Positions 1 through 8,642 of a stretch of 48,382 bases of DNA are shown piece after piece; the stretch's first letter is position 1; each line of letters begins with the position of its first letter. The position numbers and the translations under genes are program-made. The notes under the pieces are model-generated. The model ran no database searches. It saw only the letters and a list, made by a program, of their open reading frames with translations, and was not told where the DNA came from. The stretch spans positions 1 to 48,382 of the forward strand of contig DTTX01000031.1 of assembly GCA_012964435.1 (NCBI GenBank). The letters run 5' to 3'. The stretch is from Mesonia sp. (lineage in GTDB: Bacteria; Bacteroidota; Bacteroidia; Flavobacteriales; Flavobacteriaceae).

Positions 1-55
1 GAATATAGTATTTTAAATTTTTTACTTGCAGTTAATGGGTGTTGCTTTGCCTTCT
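1..55. repeat. Exact 55-bp direct repeat, copy 1 (window edge)
   Basis: Bases 1-55 are identical to 448-502; the next base differs (c versus t). The offset is 447 bp, exactly 149 codons, so both copies are read in the same frame of the glycosyltransferase. Its position at the very edge and its length of 55 suggest a de Bruijn graph contig end rather than a biological repeat. Confidence 0.9.
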
Positions 56-1142
56 CTATTTCTTTAATTACTGTATTAGCAGTAGCTCTAGTTAAATAAA
101 CTCCACCATTAGAATCTCTTAGTACTTTATGAACCTCTGAGTCTTTATGACCAGTTACTATAGATGGTTTTGCGCTAGCCATCATACCTAGAATCTTAGA
201 TGGCATTACAGTGTCTAAAATCTCTTCTTTTTGAAATAAAAAATGTAGATCTGTACCACAAAGTAGATCATTTAGTGTTTCGTAAGATACAGGCGGATGA
301 ATTTTTATATTAAAAGCCTTTAACTCTTCTTCCAGGTTAACTTTTGCACTACCGTCACCTACTAAAATAAATTCATATTCTTGGCTATTTATATTCTCTA
401 CAATTTCTAAGAACAAGTTCCAGTTTTGTTTATCTGCAATACTACCTGAATATAGTATTTTAAATTTTTTACTTGCAGTTAATGGGTGTTGCTTTGCCTT
501 CTTTGGATCTATTGTTTGACTATCTATCCAATTTGGAAAAAAATATGTAGTTGAGGCTGTCTTCGATTGAAGCTTTTTTATCATTGAATAACTAATAGTA
601 CTCACTTTATCTGCCTTATTAAGAACGTTTCTTTCAAACTTCATAAGTAGTTTATACAAAAAACTCCCTTTTTTATTAAATGCTAGTCCAGACTGAAATG
701 CTGCGTCAAACTCAAAATCTTGTATATGAATCCAAGATTTAGATTTATGTTTTTTACTTAGAAAATTTCCTAATAATGCTGATGTTGTAAATGGGATAAC
801 AGATATTACTAAATCACAATCTTGTGTTTTTTTTGTGTTGAAATAACTACCTATTGTAAAATCTAAAATATGAACTATTCTTTTTAAAAACGTAGGATTT
901 GACGGTGTGTATTGTTTATATCTGTAAATCGAAATACCTTTATAATTCTCTTTTAAAAATTTAGGTTTAGACTTATAATTTTCTGATATTCTCCATTGCG
1001 GGTAATATGGAAATGCGGTAATTACAGATACATTATAGCCATTGTCGTTTAAGTACTCTGCAAACTGAGTAGAGTATAAACCTATTGCAGTGTTTTCTGG
1101 ATAAAAATTTAATGATATTAGGGTGATATTCTTTATTTTCAA
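1..1142 (-). CDS. WcaI-like GT4 glycosyltransferase, cut by left window edge
   Basis: Cytoplasmic glycosyltransferase that would add a sugar to a lipid-linked polysaccharide precursor. I translated this frame by hand: it is open from a TTG at 1142 to the window edge (380 codons), with a TAA four codons upstream of the TTG. The N-terminus has FYPENTAIG and PYYPQW, both typical of WcaI-type family 4 glycosyltransferases. The second Rossmann domain starts near KFKILYSGSIADKQ and holds VGDG. The 3' end is not in the window. The last 18 codons repeat an internal segment in frame (see the repeat entries), so the terminal residues may be an assembly artefact. It lies just downstream of the WcaF-like acetyltransferase, the usual WcaI/WcaF association. 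The family call is firm; the acceptor and donor sugars are unknown. Confidence 0.8.
   Translation of the reverse strand, partial: MKIKNITLISLNFYPENTAIGLYSTQFAEYLNDNGYNVSVITAFPYYPQWRISENYKSKPKFLKENYKGISIYRYKQYTPSNPTFLKRIVHILDFTIGSYFNTKKTQDCDLVISVIPFTTSALLGNFLSKKHKSKSWIHIQDFEFDAAFQSGLAFNKKGSFLYKLLMKFERNVLNKADKVSTISYSMIKKLQSKTASTTYFFPNWIDSQTIDPKKAKQHPLTASKKFKILYSGSIADKQNWNLFLEIVENINSQEYEFILVGDGSAKVNLEEELKAFNIKIHPPVSYETLNDLLCGTDLHFLFQKEEILDTVMPSKILGMMASAKPSIVTGHKDSEVHKVLRDSNGGVYLTRATANTVIKEIEKAKQHPLTASKKFKILY
448..502. repeat. Exact 55-bp direct repeat, copy 2 (inside glycosyltransferase)
   Basis: Internal copy, encoding KAKQHPLTASKKFKILYS at the start of the second Rossmann domain. This is the natural place for that sequence, so copy 2 is probably the authentic one. 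Confidence 0.9.
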
Positions 1143-1172
1143 ACCTTTGACTTAAAGTTGAATTTATAGCTT

Positions 1173-1718
1173 TTAAATTCTATTTTTTATTATTTTAAAT
1201 GGGCTACCAAAGCCGATTTTCTGTTTTGGAACATTTTTGAAAACACTACTTCTAGCTCCAATTACTGAACCTTCGCCAATAGTAACTCCGGGTGCTACAT
1301 AAACATCTGTGGCTAACCAACATTTTTTTTCAATAGAAATTTTTTGAGCATATATCTCAAAGCTCTCGCTTTTATAATCATGGGATCCGGTGCAGAGATA
1401 TGATTTTTGAGATATTACTGCGTGAGCCCCAATTTCTATTTCTCCTAAAGTATACAAAACTACATCGTCACCAACCCAAGCATAATCTCCTATACTTAAC
1501 TTCCAAGGATAAGTTATTTTTACACTAGGTCTAATAATTACATTTTTTCCGATTTTTGCATCAAAAATTCTTAATAAAAACCTTCTCCAAGCATACATAA
1601 ACTGTGGTGACAACTTAAATAAAGTAGCTTGTACCAACCACCATAATTGAACGGTTATTTTTGATCTACCTCTAAATCCCGGCGGTGTTTTATATGTATT
1701 TAAGTTTTGAATGTTCAA
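1173..1718 (-). CDS. WcaF-like hexapeptide acetyltransferase
   Basis: Predicted O-acetyltransferase that decorates a polysaccharide repeat unit using acetyl-CoA. The 181-residue length fits the WcaF family. The N-terminus has the family's PPGFRGRSK and QLWWLVQ segments. Residues about 55-165 form hexapeptide repeats of a left-handed beta-helix (IGKNV, IGDYAWVG, IGAHAVI, IGEGSVIGA). The CTGSHDY motif carries the likely catalytic His113. It lies between two GT4 glycosyltransferases, 30 bp from the WcaI-like gene and 13 bp from the other, in one co-directional block. The acetylated sugar cannot be read from the sequence. Confidence 0.85.
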   Translation of the reverse strand: MNIQNLNTYKTPPGFRGRSKITVQLWWLVQATLFKLSPQFMYAWRRFLLRIFDAKIGKNVIIRPSVKITYPWKLSIGDYAWVGDDVVLYTLGEIEIGAHAVISQKSYLCTGSHDYKSESFEIYAQKISIEKKCWLATDVYVAPGVTIGEGSVIGARSSVFKNVPKQKIGFGSPFKIIKNRI

Positions 1719-1731
1719 AGTTTTTAATTAT

Positions 1732-2844
1732 TTATTTTGGCAATAAAGATTTATAAATATTATTCCACTCATTAAATCTACTTTTCCACGAATAATTTTT
1801 TTCAACAAAACTCTTTAGTTTTTTACCATTATATTCACGTTCAACATCGGATAAGTTTAAAATTCTGTCTAAAGCATCGACTAATTCTTTTGTATTAGGG
1901 TTTATTAACTCACCTCCATTATTTGACCATTCTTTTTTAATTCCTGTTGCATATGTTGTAATTACAGGAACCTCTTGTAGTGCAGCTTCTATATTTACCA
2001 TACCTATCACTTCTGAATATGATGGGGCAACAAATACAGTAGAATTTTTATATAGCAGGTTTTTTTCTTTACCATTGACTCTTCCCAAAAACTCAACTCT
2101 GTGCTCAATGTTTAAAGAGTTAGCTTTATTTTTTAATTCAGATAAATAATCACTTTTAGGTCCAGCTATTTTTAATTTAATATTAGAGTCTTGAATCAAA
2201 GAAAGAGCATTCAACAATAAGTCAATTCCTTTCACCAAGTGGAGTCGACCAACAAATAGAATATACCTTTTGTTTTTATTTTTGAAATTAGTTGACTGTA
2301 ATTCTTTTTCTTTATAATTACTTGTATCTATTAAGTTGGGTATTTCAAAAATCTTTGTTCGAGGGAATATCTTTTTTAGGTTCTTTTTTTCAGATAAAGT
2401 TATTGCATGAATAGCTGTTGCTTTAGAGAATTTAGTATTTGTTAAGAATGAAGAATATATTTTCTTTTTTAAGAATTTTTGCTCCCAAAGCCATGGCTCA
2501 TACATACCGTGAAATGTTATGATGAATGGTATATTATTTTTTATAGCAAATTTAGCTGAAAAATATTGTTGGTGCATCCAAGCACCATGAATATGTAAAA
2601 TATCTATATTATCATTCTCTTTTAGATTTCTAAGATTTTTAATAAATCTTTTTGAATAATTCCAAGGATTTTTTTTCTGATCAGAAAATTCTACAACACA
2701 TTCATCGCCTTCTTCATAAAATGGGCTTAGTATTTTAGATATAAATCCATTTTCATTCAACTTATTGTTAAGGCTCTTGACAGTAGTTCTAACGCCACCG
2801 CTAGCATAAGAAAAGTCTTCTAGTATATGGATGATCTTTATCAA
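1732..2844 (-). CDS. Family 4 glycosyltransferase
   Basis: Retaining GT-B glycosyltransferase (370 aa) of a surface-polysaccharide locus. The N-terminal domain has a GGVRTT loop (about residues 16-21). The C-terminal domain has FVGRLHLVKG (about 197-206) and the EX7E pair Glu278/Glu286 in PSYSEVIGMVNIEA. The start is TTG at 2844: no in-frame ATG lies nearby, and the TTG overlaps the TGA of the upstream polymerase-like gene (TTGA), which suggests translational coupling. The donor and acceptor are unknown. Confidence 0.85.
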   Translation of the reverse strand: MIKIIHILEDFSYASGGVRTTVKSLNNKLNENGFISKILSPFYEEGDECVVEFSDQKKNPWNYSKRFIKNLRNLKENDNIDILHIHGAWMHQQYFSAKFAIKNNIPFIITFHGMYEPWLWEQKFLKKKIYSSFLTNTKFSKATAIHAITLSEKKNLKKIFPRTKIFEIPNLIDTSNYKEKELQSTNFKNKNKRYILFVGRLHLVKGIDLLLNALSLIQDSNIKLKIAGPKSDYLSELKNKANSLNIEHRVEFLGRVNGKEKNLLYKNSTVFVAPSYSEVIGMVNIEAALQEVPVITTYATGIKKEWSNNGGELINPNTKELVDALDRILNLSDVEREYNGKKLKSFVEKNYSWKSRFNEWNNIYKSLLPK

Positions 2845-4079
2845 ACTAAAACTTTTTTATTATTTATTTCGGGTAATTTTTCGAATAAGCTATTAAGAGA
2901 AAAAAGATTTAAAAACAAGGCAAAAAAGATAACTCCATCTTCTCTCTCCAAAATATTTTCGGTAAGCATATTTAAAAAATAAAAAAGCATTACGGCAATA
3001 AAAAACTTATTGTCTAGCCGTATGGCATAAAGAAAGTTAAGGGTTAAATAACCCATAAATACTATCATTAAAACAATACCGCCGATAAGCAAAAAGCTCA
3101 ATATCTGATTATGAGAGTTATATCTGCCTTTTTGTAATATATAGTTTTCAGATTCGTAGTATGCTTTAAATAACCTTTCGTTATAATCTCCAATACCATA
3201 TCCCAAAACTGGTGCTTCTTCGATTACCTCAAGGCTTTTGGTATAAATAGAATAGCGAATATTAGTAGAAGAAGCTTTGCCCTCCTGTAAATTCTCCATC
3301 GCTATTATTTCATAAAATTTCTCTCGTGTTTTTGGGATTGTAGCAATTAAAAGGATAAAGGTAAAAACCCCCATTAAATAAGGGCGTGTTATGTTTATAT
3401 TTTTTTGGCTTAGCACCAATAGGGTTAATACCAATACCAAAGCGATAATTGGCCCTTTTTTAGAATACAATAAAATAAAAGACAACAAGCCTGCGTCTAT
3501 CAAAAGCAAACTTACCAGGCTTAAGGTTTTTTGATTTTTAAATAAAAGAAAAGCAGAAAATATAATTGCCAATGCACAATGTATGGATATATAAATCGGG
3601 TGTATATTAAATTTTCCAGCGTCTTTATCAATTGCTGTGGCAAAGTGAATAAGCATTTCATCAAACGTGTAGTTGGTTGCCCAAAACCAAATGAACAAGC
3701 CAGCATTTAATATAAATATACTGAAGATATAGGTTTTTAGATAAGTGTCTAAATTACTAAAAAGGTAGTTTCTTTCTTCTTTTCTTAGTAAAGAAAACAT
3801 AAACGGAAAAACCACTAAAGAGGACATTGTAGAAAGTTTTTTTATACCATAGCCTAAATTGGAAGAGTAAATTAAAGTTAAGGTCAAAAAGAAAAAGAAT
3901 AAACCATTAGTTATAAAAAACTTTTTATTGAGGTAAAATTTATTTTTAAACCTAAATAGTAGAAGGCTCAAAAAAACAATACCTATTACTATTGCTTTTA
4001 GGTTAGAAGGCAACAAAACTAAGGCAAATAATGGCCATATAATATATTTTAAATAATTATAAGTTTTCTCCGAACTCAT
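2841..4079 (-). CDS. O-antigen ligase / polymerase family membrane protein (WaaL/Wzy_C type)
   Basis: Polytopic inner-membrane protein of 412 aa with about ten hydrophobic segments. The Wzy_C region is recognisable: R275 in NIRYSIYT, then a periplasmic loop with LGYGIGDYNE and a SHNQILSFLLIGG motif (His323-Asn324) before the next membrane helix. The family transfers or polymerises undecaprenyl-linked glycans on the periplasmic side. It overlaps the upstream Wzy-like gene (4057) by 23 bp and the downstream glycosyltransferase by 4 bp, so it is part of a tightly packed operon. With a separate Wzy-like gene next door, it may be the ligase and the neighbour the polymerase, but the sequence does not settle this. 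Confidence 0.8.
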   Translation of the reverse strand: MSSEKTYNYLKYIIWPLFALVLLPSNLKAIVIGIVFLSLLLFRFKNKFYLNKKFFITNGLFFFFLTLTLIYSSNLGYGIKKLSTMSSLVVFPFMFSLLRKEERNYLFSNLDTYLKTYIFSIFILNAGLFIWFWATNYTFDEMLIHFATAIDKDAGKFNIHPIYISIHCALAIIFSAFLLFKNQKTLSLVSLLLIDAGLLSFILLYSKKGPIIALVLVLTLLVLSQKNINITRPYLMGVFTFILLIATIPKTREKFYEIIAMENLQEGKASSTNIRYSIYTKSLEVIEEAPVLGYGIGDYNERLFKAYYESENYILQKGRYNSHNQILSFLLIGGIVLMIVFMGYLTLNFLYAIRLDNKFFIAVMLFYFLNMLTENILEREDGVIFFALFLNLFSLNSLFEKLPEINNKKVLV

Positions 4080-5493
4080 TATTTCTTTTTGTTTTTGTAA
4101 AAGCCTGTCTTATGAAATATTGAATAATTTTAGGTAATACAATTACCCCTCCTAATGTGCCAATATAATAAGAAAAACCATTGGTGAAATCTCCTCTTAA
4201 TAAAAAGATTAAATGAATGGCAAAATAAAATGCCATTACTTTATATAAAAAATCTTCGTGACTTAACCAATTATCCATAAGCTTAAATACACAAGCTAAA
4301 AAAATTGCTGCTATTATAACCCCTAGAATACCAAAATTTATATAGCCTTCGGATACAATTGGATTTGATAAATTATCAAATTTAAAATCATAATCGGCTA
4401 TTAGATATTCACCAATAAGTTTGCCGGTGGTATTGGGTTTATTTTCCCAAATATCTCTTGGTATAAAAAATAAAAATGCGCTTAAAGATTGATAACCGTA
4501 TGATAGTTGATGATGATCCGTATAATCAACAGTTGCCATTACGTTAGAAAATGCATCATAATTAAGTGTTTCAAAAGTAGAAGTTAGGCTCCCTCCTTTA
4601 TTTTTTTCTAATAAAACACTCGGTTTGTTAACAATCTCCTCGAACGAAGCATCGGTATGTGTTAGAACTGCAGTTAAAGGAAACAAAACTATCATTGAAA
4701 AAAATAAAAAAGACAGCGTTTTAATATTCGTATTTAGGAGTCTTGGTATAAATAAAAATATTAAACTAATATAAATTGGCCCTAATGCATTTCTTTTTTC
4801 TGTAAGCGGATTTTTAAACCAAAATAATAAAATAAAAAAAAGCGTCAAATAACATAATATCTCTAATGCCTTCTTCGATCCTGGTTTTTTGTTTTTGAAA
4901 TATTGAACACAGAGTATTATACCTGCAAAAGGTAAAAGAAATAATACTTTTTTCCAGATTAAAAGTGTAGATACAGAATAAGTTGATTCCATCCAGTTAG
5001 GTCTAGATAATTCTGCCATTAAAAAACTTAAACTCCCTACAAAAACAAATATCGATAATATTAGTATTACAAAAATTGCAACCCGTAATGTCTTTTTATT
5101 TCCTTGTTTATAAATATTCTTTTTTGTTTTTAATTTCTTTAAAAATAAATAGGTGGTAACAAAGGAAATATTGAATAAAAAAATAAGAAAGTTTGTAAAA
5201 AGTACTAGATCCTCTCTATATATAAAGTTTGTTGCAAATCTATTATTATCTATTGAAAATGAATTAATCTGTATAATAGGAGCCACCAAAAAAAATAAAA
5301 TATTAAAAACTATAAAGCTAGATAAAAATGGAGAAAACTTTTTTTCTACAAATATGTGATAATAAGTTATAAGAGTTAAAACAATAGCATTTACGATAAA
5401 AGAGATAAACACATTAAGGCTAGATTCTAGAGTAGAAAAAAGAAGTATTAGCAACAGAAGGTACGATATAAACAAAAAAAGTTTAGCTTTCAT
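4057..5493 (-). CDS. Wzy-like oligosaccharide repeat-unit polymerase
   Basis: Polytopic membrane protein of about 478 aa with numerous hydrophobic helices and a large loop in the second half. The motif FFIPRDIWENKPNTTG is the PR..W..KP....G signature of oligosaccharide repeat-unit polymerases. It would join lipid-linked repeat units after the flippase exports them. The frame can open at TTG 5511, but I chose ATG 5493, which gives MKAK followed directly by the first membrane helix. From 5493 it overlaps the upstream glycosyltransferase by 11 bp. The call is fairly firm from the motif and context; Wzy proteins diverge strongly. Confidence 0.75.
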   Translation of the reverse strand: MKAKLFLFISYLLLLILLFSTLESSLNVFISFIVNAIVLTLITYYHIFVEKKFSPFLSSFIVFNILFFLVAPIIQINSFSIDNNRFATNFIYREDLVLFTNFLIFLFNISFVTTYLFLKKLKTKKNIYKQGNKKTLRVAIFVILILSIFVFVGSLSFLMAELSRPNWMESTYSVSTLLIWKKVLFLLPFAGIILCVQYFKNKKPGSKKALEILCYLTLFFILLFWFKNPLTEKRNALGPIYISLIFLFIPRLLNTNIKTLSFLFFSMIVLFPLTAVLTHTDASFEEIVNKPSVLLEKNKGGSLTSTFETLNYDAFSNVMATVDYTDHHQLSYGYQSLSAFLFFIPRDIWENKPNTTGKLIGEYLIADYDFKFDNLSNPIVSEGYINFGILGVIIAAIFLACVFKLMDNWLSHEDFLYKVMAFYFAIHLIFLLRGDFTNGFSYYIGTLGGVIVLPKIIQYFIRQAFTKTKRNNEFGENL

Positions 5494-6556
5494 GTGCAAA
5501 GTAAATTTCAATAAAGGTTGATGCCATTGACTCTATAGAGTAACGATCTTTACAAAACTCAGCAATTTCCTTTCTCCTAAGTAACCATAACTCTTTTTGA
5601 AGAAAAATATCGTTTAATTTTTTTCTAAAATCAATAAGATTATCAGTTTCAAAATAAATAGCATTAAAATCTTCTTTTACGGCTTCAATTTCTGGTGAAT
5701 GATTTTCGTGTCTAGAAATGATCATAGGCACCCCAAAGCCAAAACTTTGAGTAATCGATAAACCTACATACCCTGGAGATACCGAAACTAAAGATTTTTG
5801 ATATAGTATTGATAGTCTTTCAACCTCGCTAATATGACCTAAAATTTCTACTCTATTTTCTAACTTATTTTTTTTTGTATAATCTATTAAATTTTGCAAT
5901 TCTTCTCCGTCCCCTACCAAAATCAAATTAGTATTTTCAGGTATGATATCTAAACTTTGATGAAAACCTTTTAAAAGAAATTTAGGTTTCTTATCTGCTA
6001 CCATTCTTCCAACATAAATGATATTGTTTCCAGCAATACTATAATCTGTACACATTTCTTTTTTACTATATACAGAGTTTGGTGCAGCTTTAATGTTTTT
6101 TTTGGGCATTTTTTTTTGAAGCTCCTCTTTTTGCTGATGAGTATAAACAACAACTTCTGTAGCTAACAAACGCATTAAGTTTCTTACGAAATCTGATTTA
6201 CTTTTCTTTCCTGCTCTTGGCCAAGCGTGTCCCCAAGCAATAGTTTTTCTAAAAAAAAGTTTTCTAAACATTAAAAATAGCCAGTTAGAAATAATCCTAG
6301 GATTCATCTCTAATACCAAAACATTTTTACTAAACAAAAGATACCAATGCCCTTTTTGAAAAAGAAGTTTTCTTTTTAAAAAATAAATGTTTTTAAGCTT
6401 ATTAAAAGTAATTCTATTATCTGACTTTATAGATCTATCAAAATAAGACTCACCAGAATATACTTCAAAGTTATTACCTAATTTTTCTTTTAAAAAATTA
6501 ATGAATTTTGACCTATAATCAGGTAAACAAGTTTGTATAAGTATTAATTTAGGCAA
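5483..6556 (-). CDS. Family 4 glycosyltransferase with degenerate EX7E motif
   Basis: GT-B glycosyltransferase of 357 aa. It has YVGRMVADKKPKFLLKGF at the start of the nucleotide-binding domain and VGDGEE further on. Where family 4 enzymes usually carry EX7E, the sequence reads SPGYVGLSITQSFGFGVP, so the usual glutamates are replaced, the second by Gln. This PG-VGL form occurs in a subset of polysaccharide glycosyltransferases and need not mean inactivity. The start is TTG at 6556, overlapping the flippase stop by 8 bp; no ATG occurs before the conserved N-terminal strand. The sugar specificity is unknown. Confidence 0.8.
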   Translation of the reverse strand: MPKLILIQTCLPDYRSKFINFLKEKLGNNFEVYSGESYFDRSIKSDNRITFNKLKNIYFLKRKLLFQKGHWYLLFSKNVLVLEMNPRIISNWLFLMFRKLFFRKTIAWGHAWPRAGKKSKSDFVRNLMRLLATEVVVYTHQQKEELQKKMPKKNIKAAPNSVYSKKEMCTDYSIAGNNIIYVGRMVADKKPKFLLKGFHQSLDIIPENTNLILVGDGEELQNLIDYTKKNKLENRVEILGHISEVERLSILYQKSLVSVSPGYVGLSITQSFGFGVPMIISRHENHSPEIEAVKEDFNAIYFETDNLIDFRKKLNDIFLQKELWLLRRKEIAEFCKDRYSIESMASTFIEIYFAHES

Positions 6557-7805
6557 TATTCTCTATTTTTTTGAAATAATAGAATGAGATTATAAGAATA
6601 ATTAATTCTGTTGACACTGCAGATAATGCAACTCCGTAAATATTAAAAAAGTTTGCAAGTAATACACATATTATAATATTATAAATACCTCCGTAGATCA
6701 TGGATTTCATCCTAATTTTATATTTTTTAATTGCAGGAAAATATAATGTAACAAATAACATATTAAGAGATGAGAATATTGCTATAAAAGATAGAATTCT
6801 TAAAATTTCAGCATATTTTAATATTAATTCATCTTCATAAACTAACCATAAAATTTCTTCAGAAAAATAAAATGTTACTCCGAATACAATCAATGCACTT
6901 ACAGAAATTGGTGCAATCATTCTATTAATTAACGATTTGATTGTAATAAACTTTTTTTTTGATAACCAAGGGAATAATGCTTGGTAAAGAGGTATGTATA
7001 AACTTTTTACTGCTAATATTAGTTTTTCTAAGGCGGCAAAAACTCCAGCTAATGCATCACCAGCTATTATACCTAGTATAAACGTGTTACTTGATGTATA
7101 AAAGCTTGTAGCTACATTAGATAAAAACAAAGGAGCAGATTCTTTTACTAATACTTTAAGGTTTTTGATTTTCGGAGTTTTAAAATACACATATTTTAAA
7201 CTCAAAAATAAACCAATTAACCCCGCTACGATAAAACCACCTCCATTAAATATTGGCACTAAATAATAATCTGATGATGAATGAATGAAGATGAAAATAC
7301 AAGCAGTAAAAATTAATTTTGCAAGAATATTGATATAAGTGATAATTTTCATTTTTTCAATTCCTTGAAAAAACCAAGTAGGAAATATACACTGCCCTAA
7401 AACCATACCGAAGCTAAATAAGTAAACCGATGCTTCCGCTCTAAATTTTTCAACCGTTAAGATCAATAGTAAAAGTATAACAAGGGTACATATTAATAGA
7501 AAGCTTTTAATACTGAAGACACTCCAATAAAAATTGGAAAGATTTTTTTTGTTGGACTTTAAAAGCGAAACTTCTCTAGTTGCGCTAATGTTAAAACCAA
7601 AATCTACAATTACCGTAAAAAAAACGGCCAGTGATTGGGCAACCATTACCGTACCGTATTTTTCTGCTCCAAGATTTCTAACCAAATAAGGAAATGTGAT
7701 TAGAGGTAATATATAGTTTGATCCTTGAATTAATAAAAGGGATAAAAAGTTAATTAAAACTTGCTTTTTATCTTTTTGATTAATCAAAGATTTTAGCATT
7801 ATCAT
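6549..7805 (-). CDS. Wzx-type polysaccharide flippase
   Basis: Membrane protein of 418 aa with about 12 hydrophobic helices, belonging to the MOP/PST flippase superfamily. The N-terminal pattern LPLITFPYLVRNLGAEKYG is characteristic of O-antigen/capsule Wzx proteins, as are the helix 4-5 region with GQCIFPTWFFQG and the APLFLSN loop. It would move undecaprenyl-linked repeat units across the inner membrane for the neighbouring polymerase. ATG codons at 7805 and 7799 are both possible starts. It is the first gene of the compact overlapping block running leftward, preceded by a terminator-like hairpin, so a promoter for the block may lie in 7806-7863. Confidence 0.88.
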   Translation of the reverse strand: MIMLKSLINQKDKKQVLINFLSLLLIQGSNYILPLITFPYLVRNLGAEKYGTVMVAQSLAVFFTVIVDFGFNISATREVSLLKSNKKNLSNFYWSVFSIKSFLLICTLVILLLLILTVEKFRAEASVYLFSFGMVLGQCIFPTWFFQGIEKMKIITYINILAKLIFTACIFIFIHSSSDYYLVPIFNGGGFIVAGLIGLFLSLKYVYFKTPKIKNLKVLVKESAPLFLSNVATSFYTSSNTFILGIIAGDALAGVFAALEKLILAVKSLYIPLYQALFPWLSKKKFITIKSLINRMIAPISVSALIVFGVTFYFSEEILWLVYEDELILKYAEILRILSFIAIFSSLNMLFVTLYFPAIKKYKIRMKSMIYGGIYNIIICVLLANFFNIYGVALSAVSTELIILIISFYYFKKIENIA

Positions 7806-7814
7806 TTAAATACT

Positions 7815-7846
7815 TAAAAATATCTTAGCGCTTAACGCTAAGATAT
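7815..7846 (-). terminator. Terminator-like hairpin between cysQ and wzx
   Basis: Perfect 11-bp arms (7820-7830 and 7836-7846) around a 5-nt loop. Read leftward, a short U-run follows (7815-7820). It would end the sulfate-activation transcript before the polysaccharide block. Confidence 0.65.
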
Positions 7847-7863
7847 CTTATTAATTTAATAAC

Positions 7864-8625
7864 CTACCGCTTCACCAAAAAGTGCGGATTGAGTAAGTTT
7901 TCTTTATTGTAACGAAGCGGTTTATCGTCTTCCATATTGATCACTTCTAAGTCTAAACCTTTTAAAACTGCATGTGCTGCTGCAGTATCCCATTCCATCG
8001 TTGGGGCGAAGCGTGGATAAATATCGGCTTCACTATCGGCGATCAACATAAACTTTAATGAGCTTCCCATCGAAACGGTCTGCGCATTATCAAATTTTTC
8101 GATATAATTAGCCGTCTCGTCGTTTAAGTGTGATCTTGATGCAACTATACGAACCGTGTCTGTTTCGTTCTTTATAAGCTCTAATTTATGCTGCGGATCC
8201 ATATTTTCACCCATATAGGCTCCAAGATCTTTTCCGCCAAAATAAAGTTTATCTAAAACCGGCGCATACACCACTCCTAAAATAGGTTCGTTTTTATGTA
8301 TTAACGCGATGTTTACAGTAAACTCACCGTTTTGTTTGATGAATTCTTTAGTACCGTCTAAAGGATCGACCATCCAGAAATATTCCCAGTCTTTCCTTTC
8401 TTCGTAAGGAATTTCTTTTCCTTCTTCAGATAAAATAGGAAAGTCGTTATGATCTTTTAATTTTTTAACAATAACCTCATGTGCCAAGCGATCTGCTTTG
8501 GTTAATGGACTATCATCTCCCTTTTTTTCAACATTAAAATCATCAGAGTTATATACTTCTAAGATTTCTATTCCTGCATCCCTCGCTGCATCGATAATTA
8601 CTGGGAGATATTCTTTAAGTTCCAT
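7864..8625 (-). CDS. cysQ: 3'(2'),5'-bisphosphate nucleotidase CysQ
   Basis: Hydrolyses 3'-phosphoadenosine 5'-phosphate (PAP), the by-product of PAPS-dependent sulfation or reduction, to AMP. The 253 residues carry the inositol-monophosphatase-fold metal site: EE at 67-68, DPLDGTKEF at 87-95, and WDTAAAHAVL near 213. It closes the cysC-cysD-cysN-cysQ run, 17 bp after cysN, which fits a role in recycling PAP from PAPS made by the same operon. The assignment over other IMPase-family members rests on sequence flavour and on this neighbourhood. Confidence 0.93.
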   Translation of the reverse strand: MELKEYLPVIIDAARDAGIEILEVYNSDDFNVEKKGDDSPLTKADRLAHEVIVKKLKDHNDFPILSEEGKEIPYEERKDWEYFWMVDPLDGTKEFIKQNGEFTVNIALIHKNEPILGVVYAPVLDKLYFGGKDLGAYMGENMDPQHKLELIKNETDTVRIVASRSHLNDETANYIEKFDNAQTVSMGSSLKFMLIADSEADIYPRFAPTMEWDTAAAHAVLKGLDLEVINMEDDKPLRYNKENLLNPHFLVKR

Positions 8626-8642
8626 AGTTAGTTATTGGTTTT

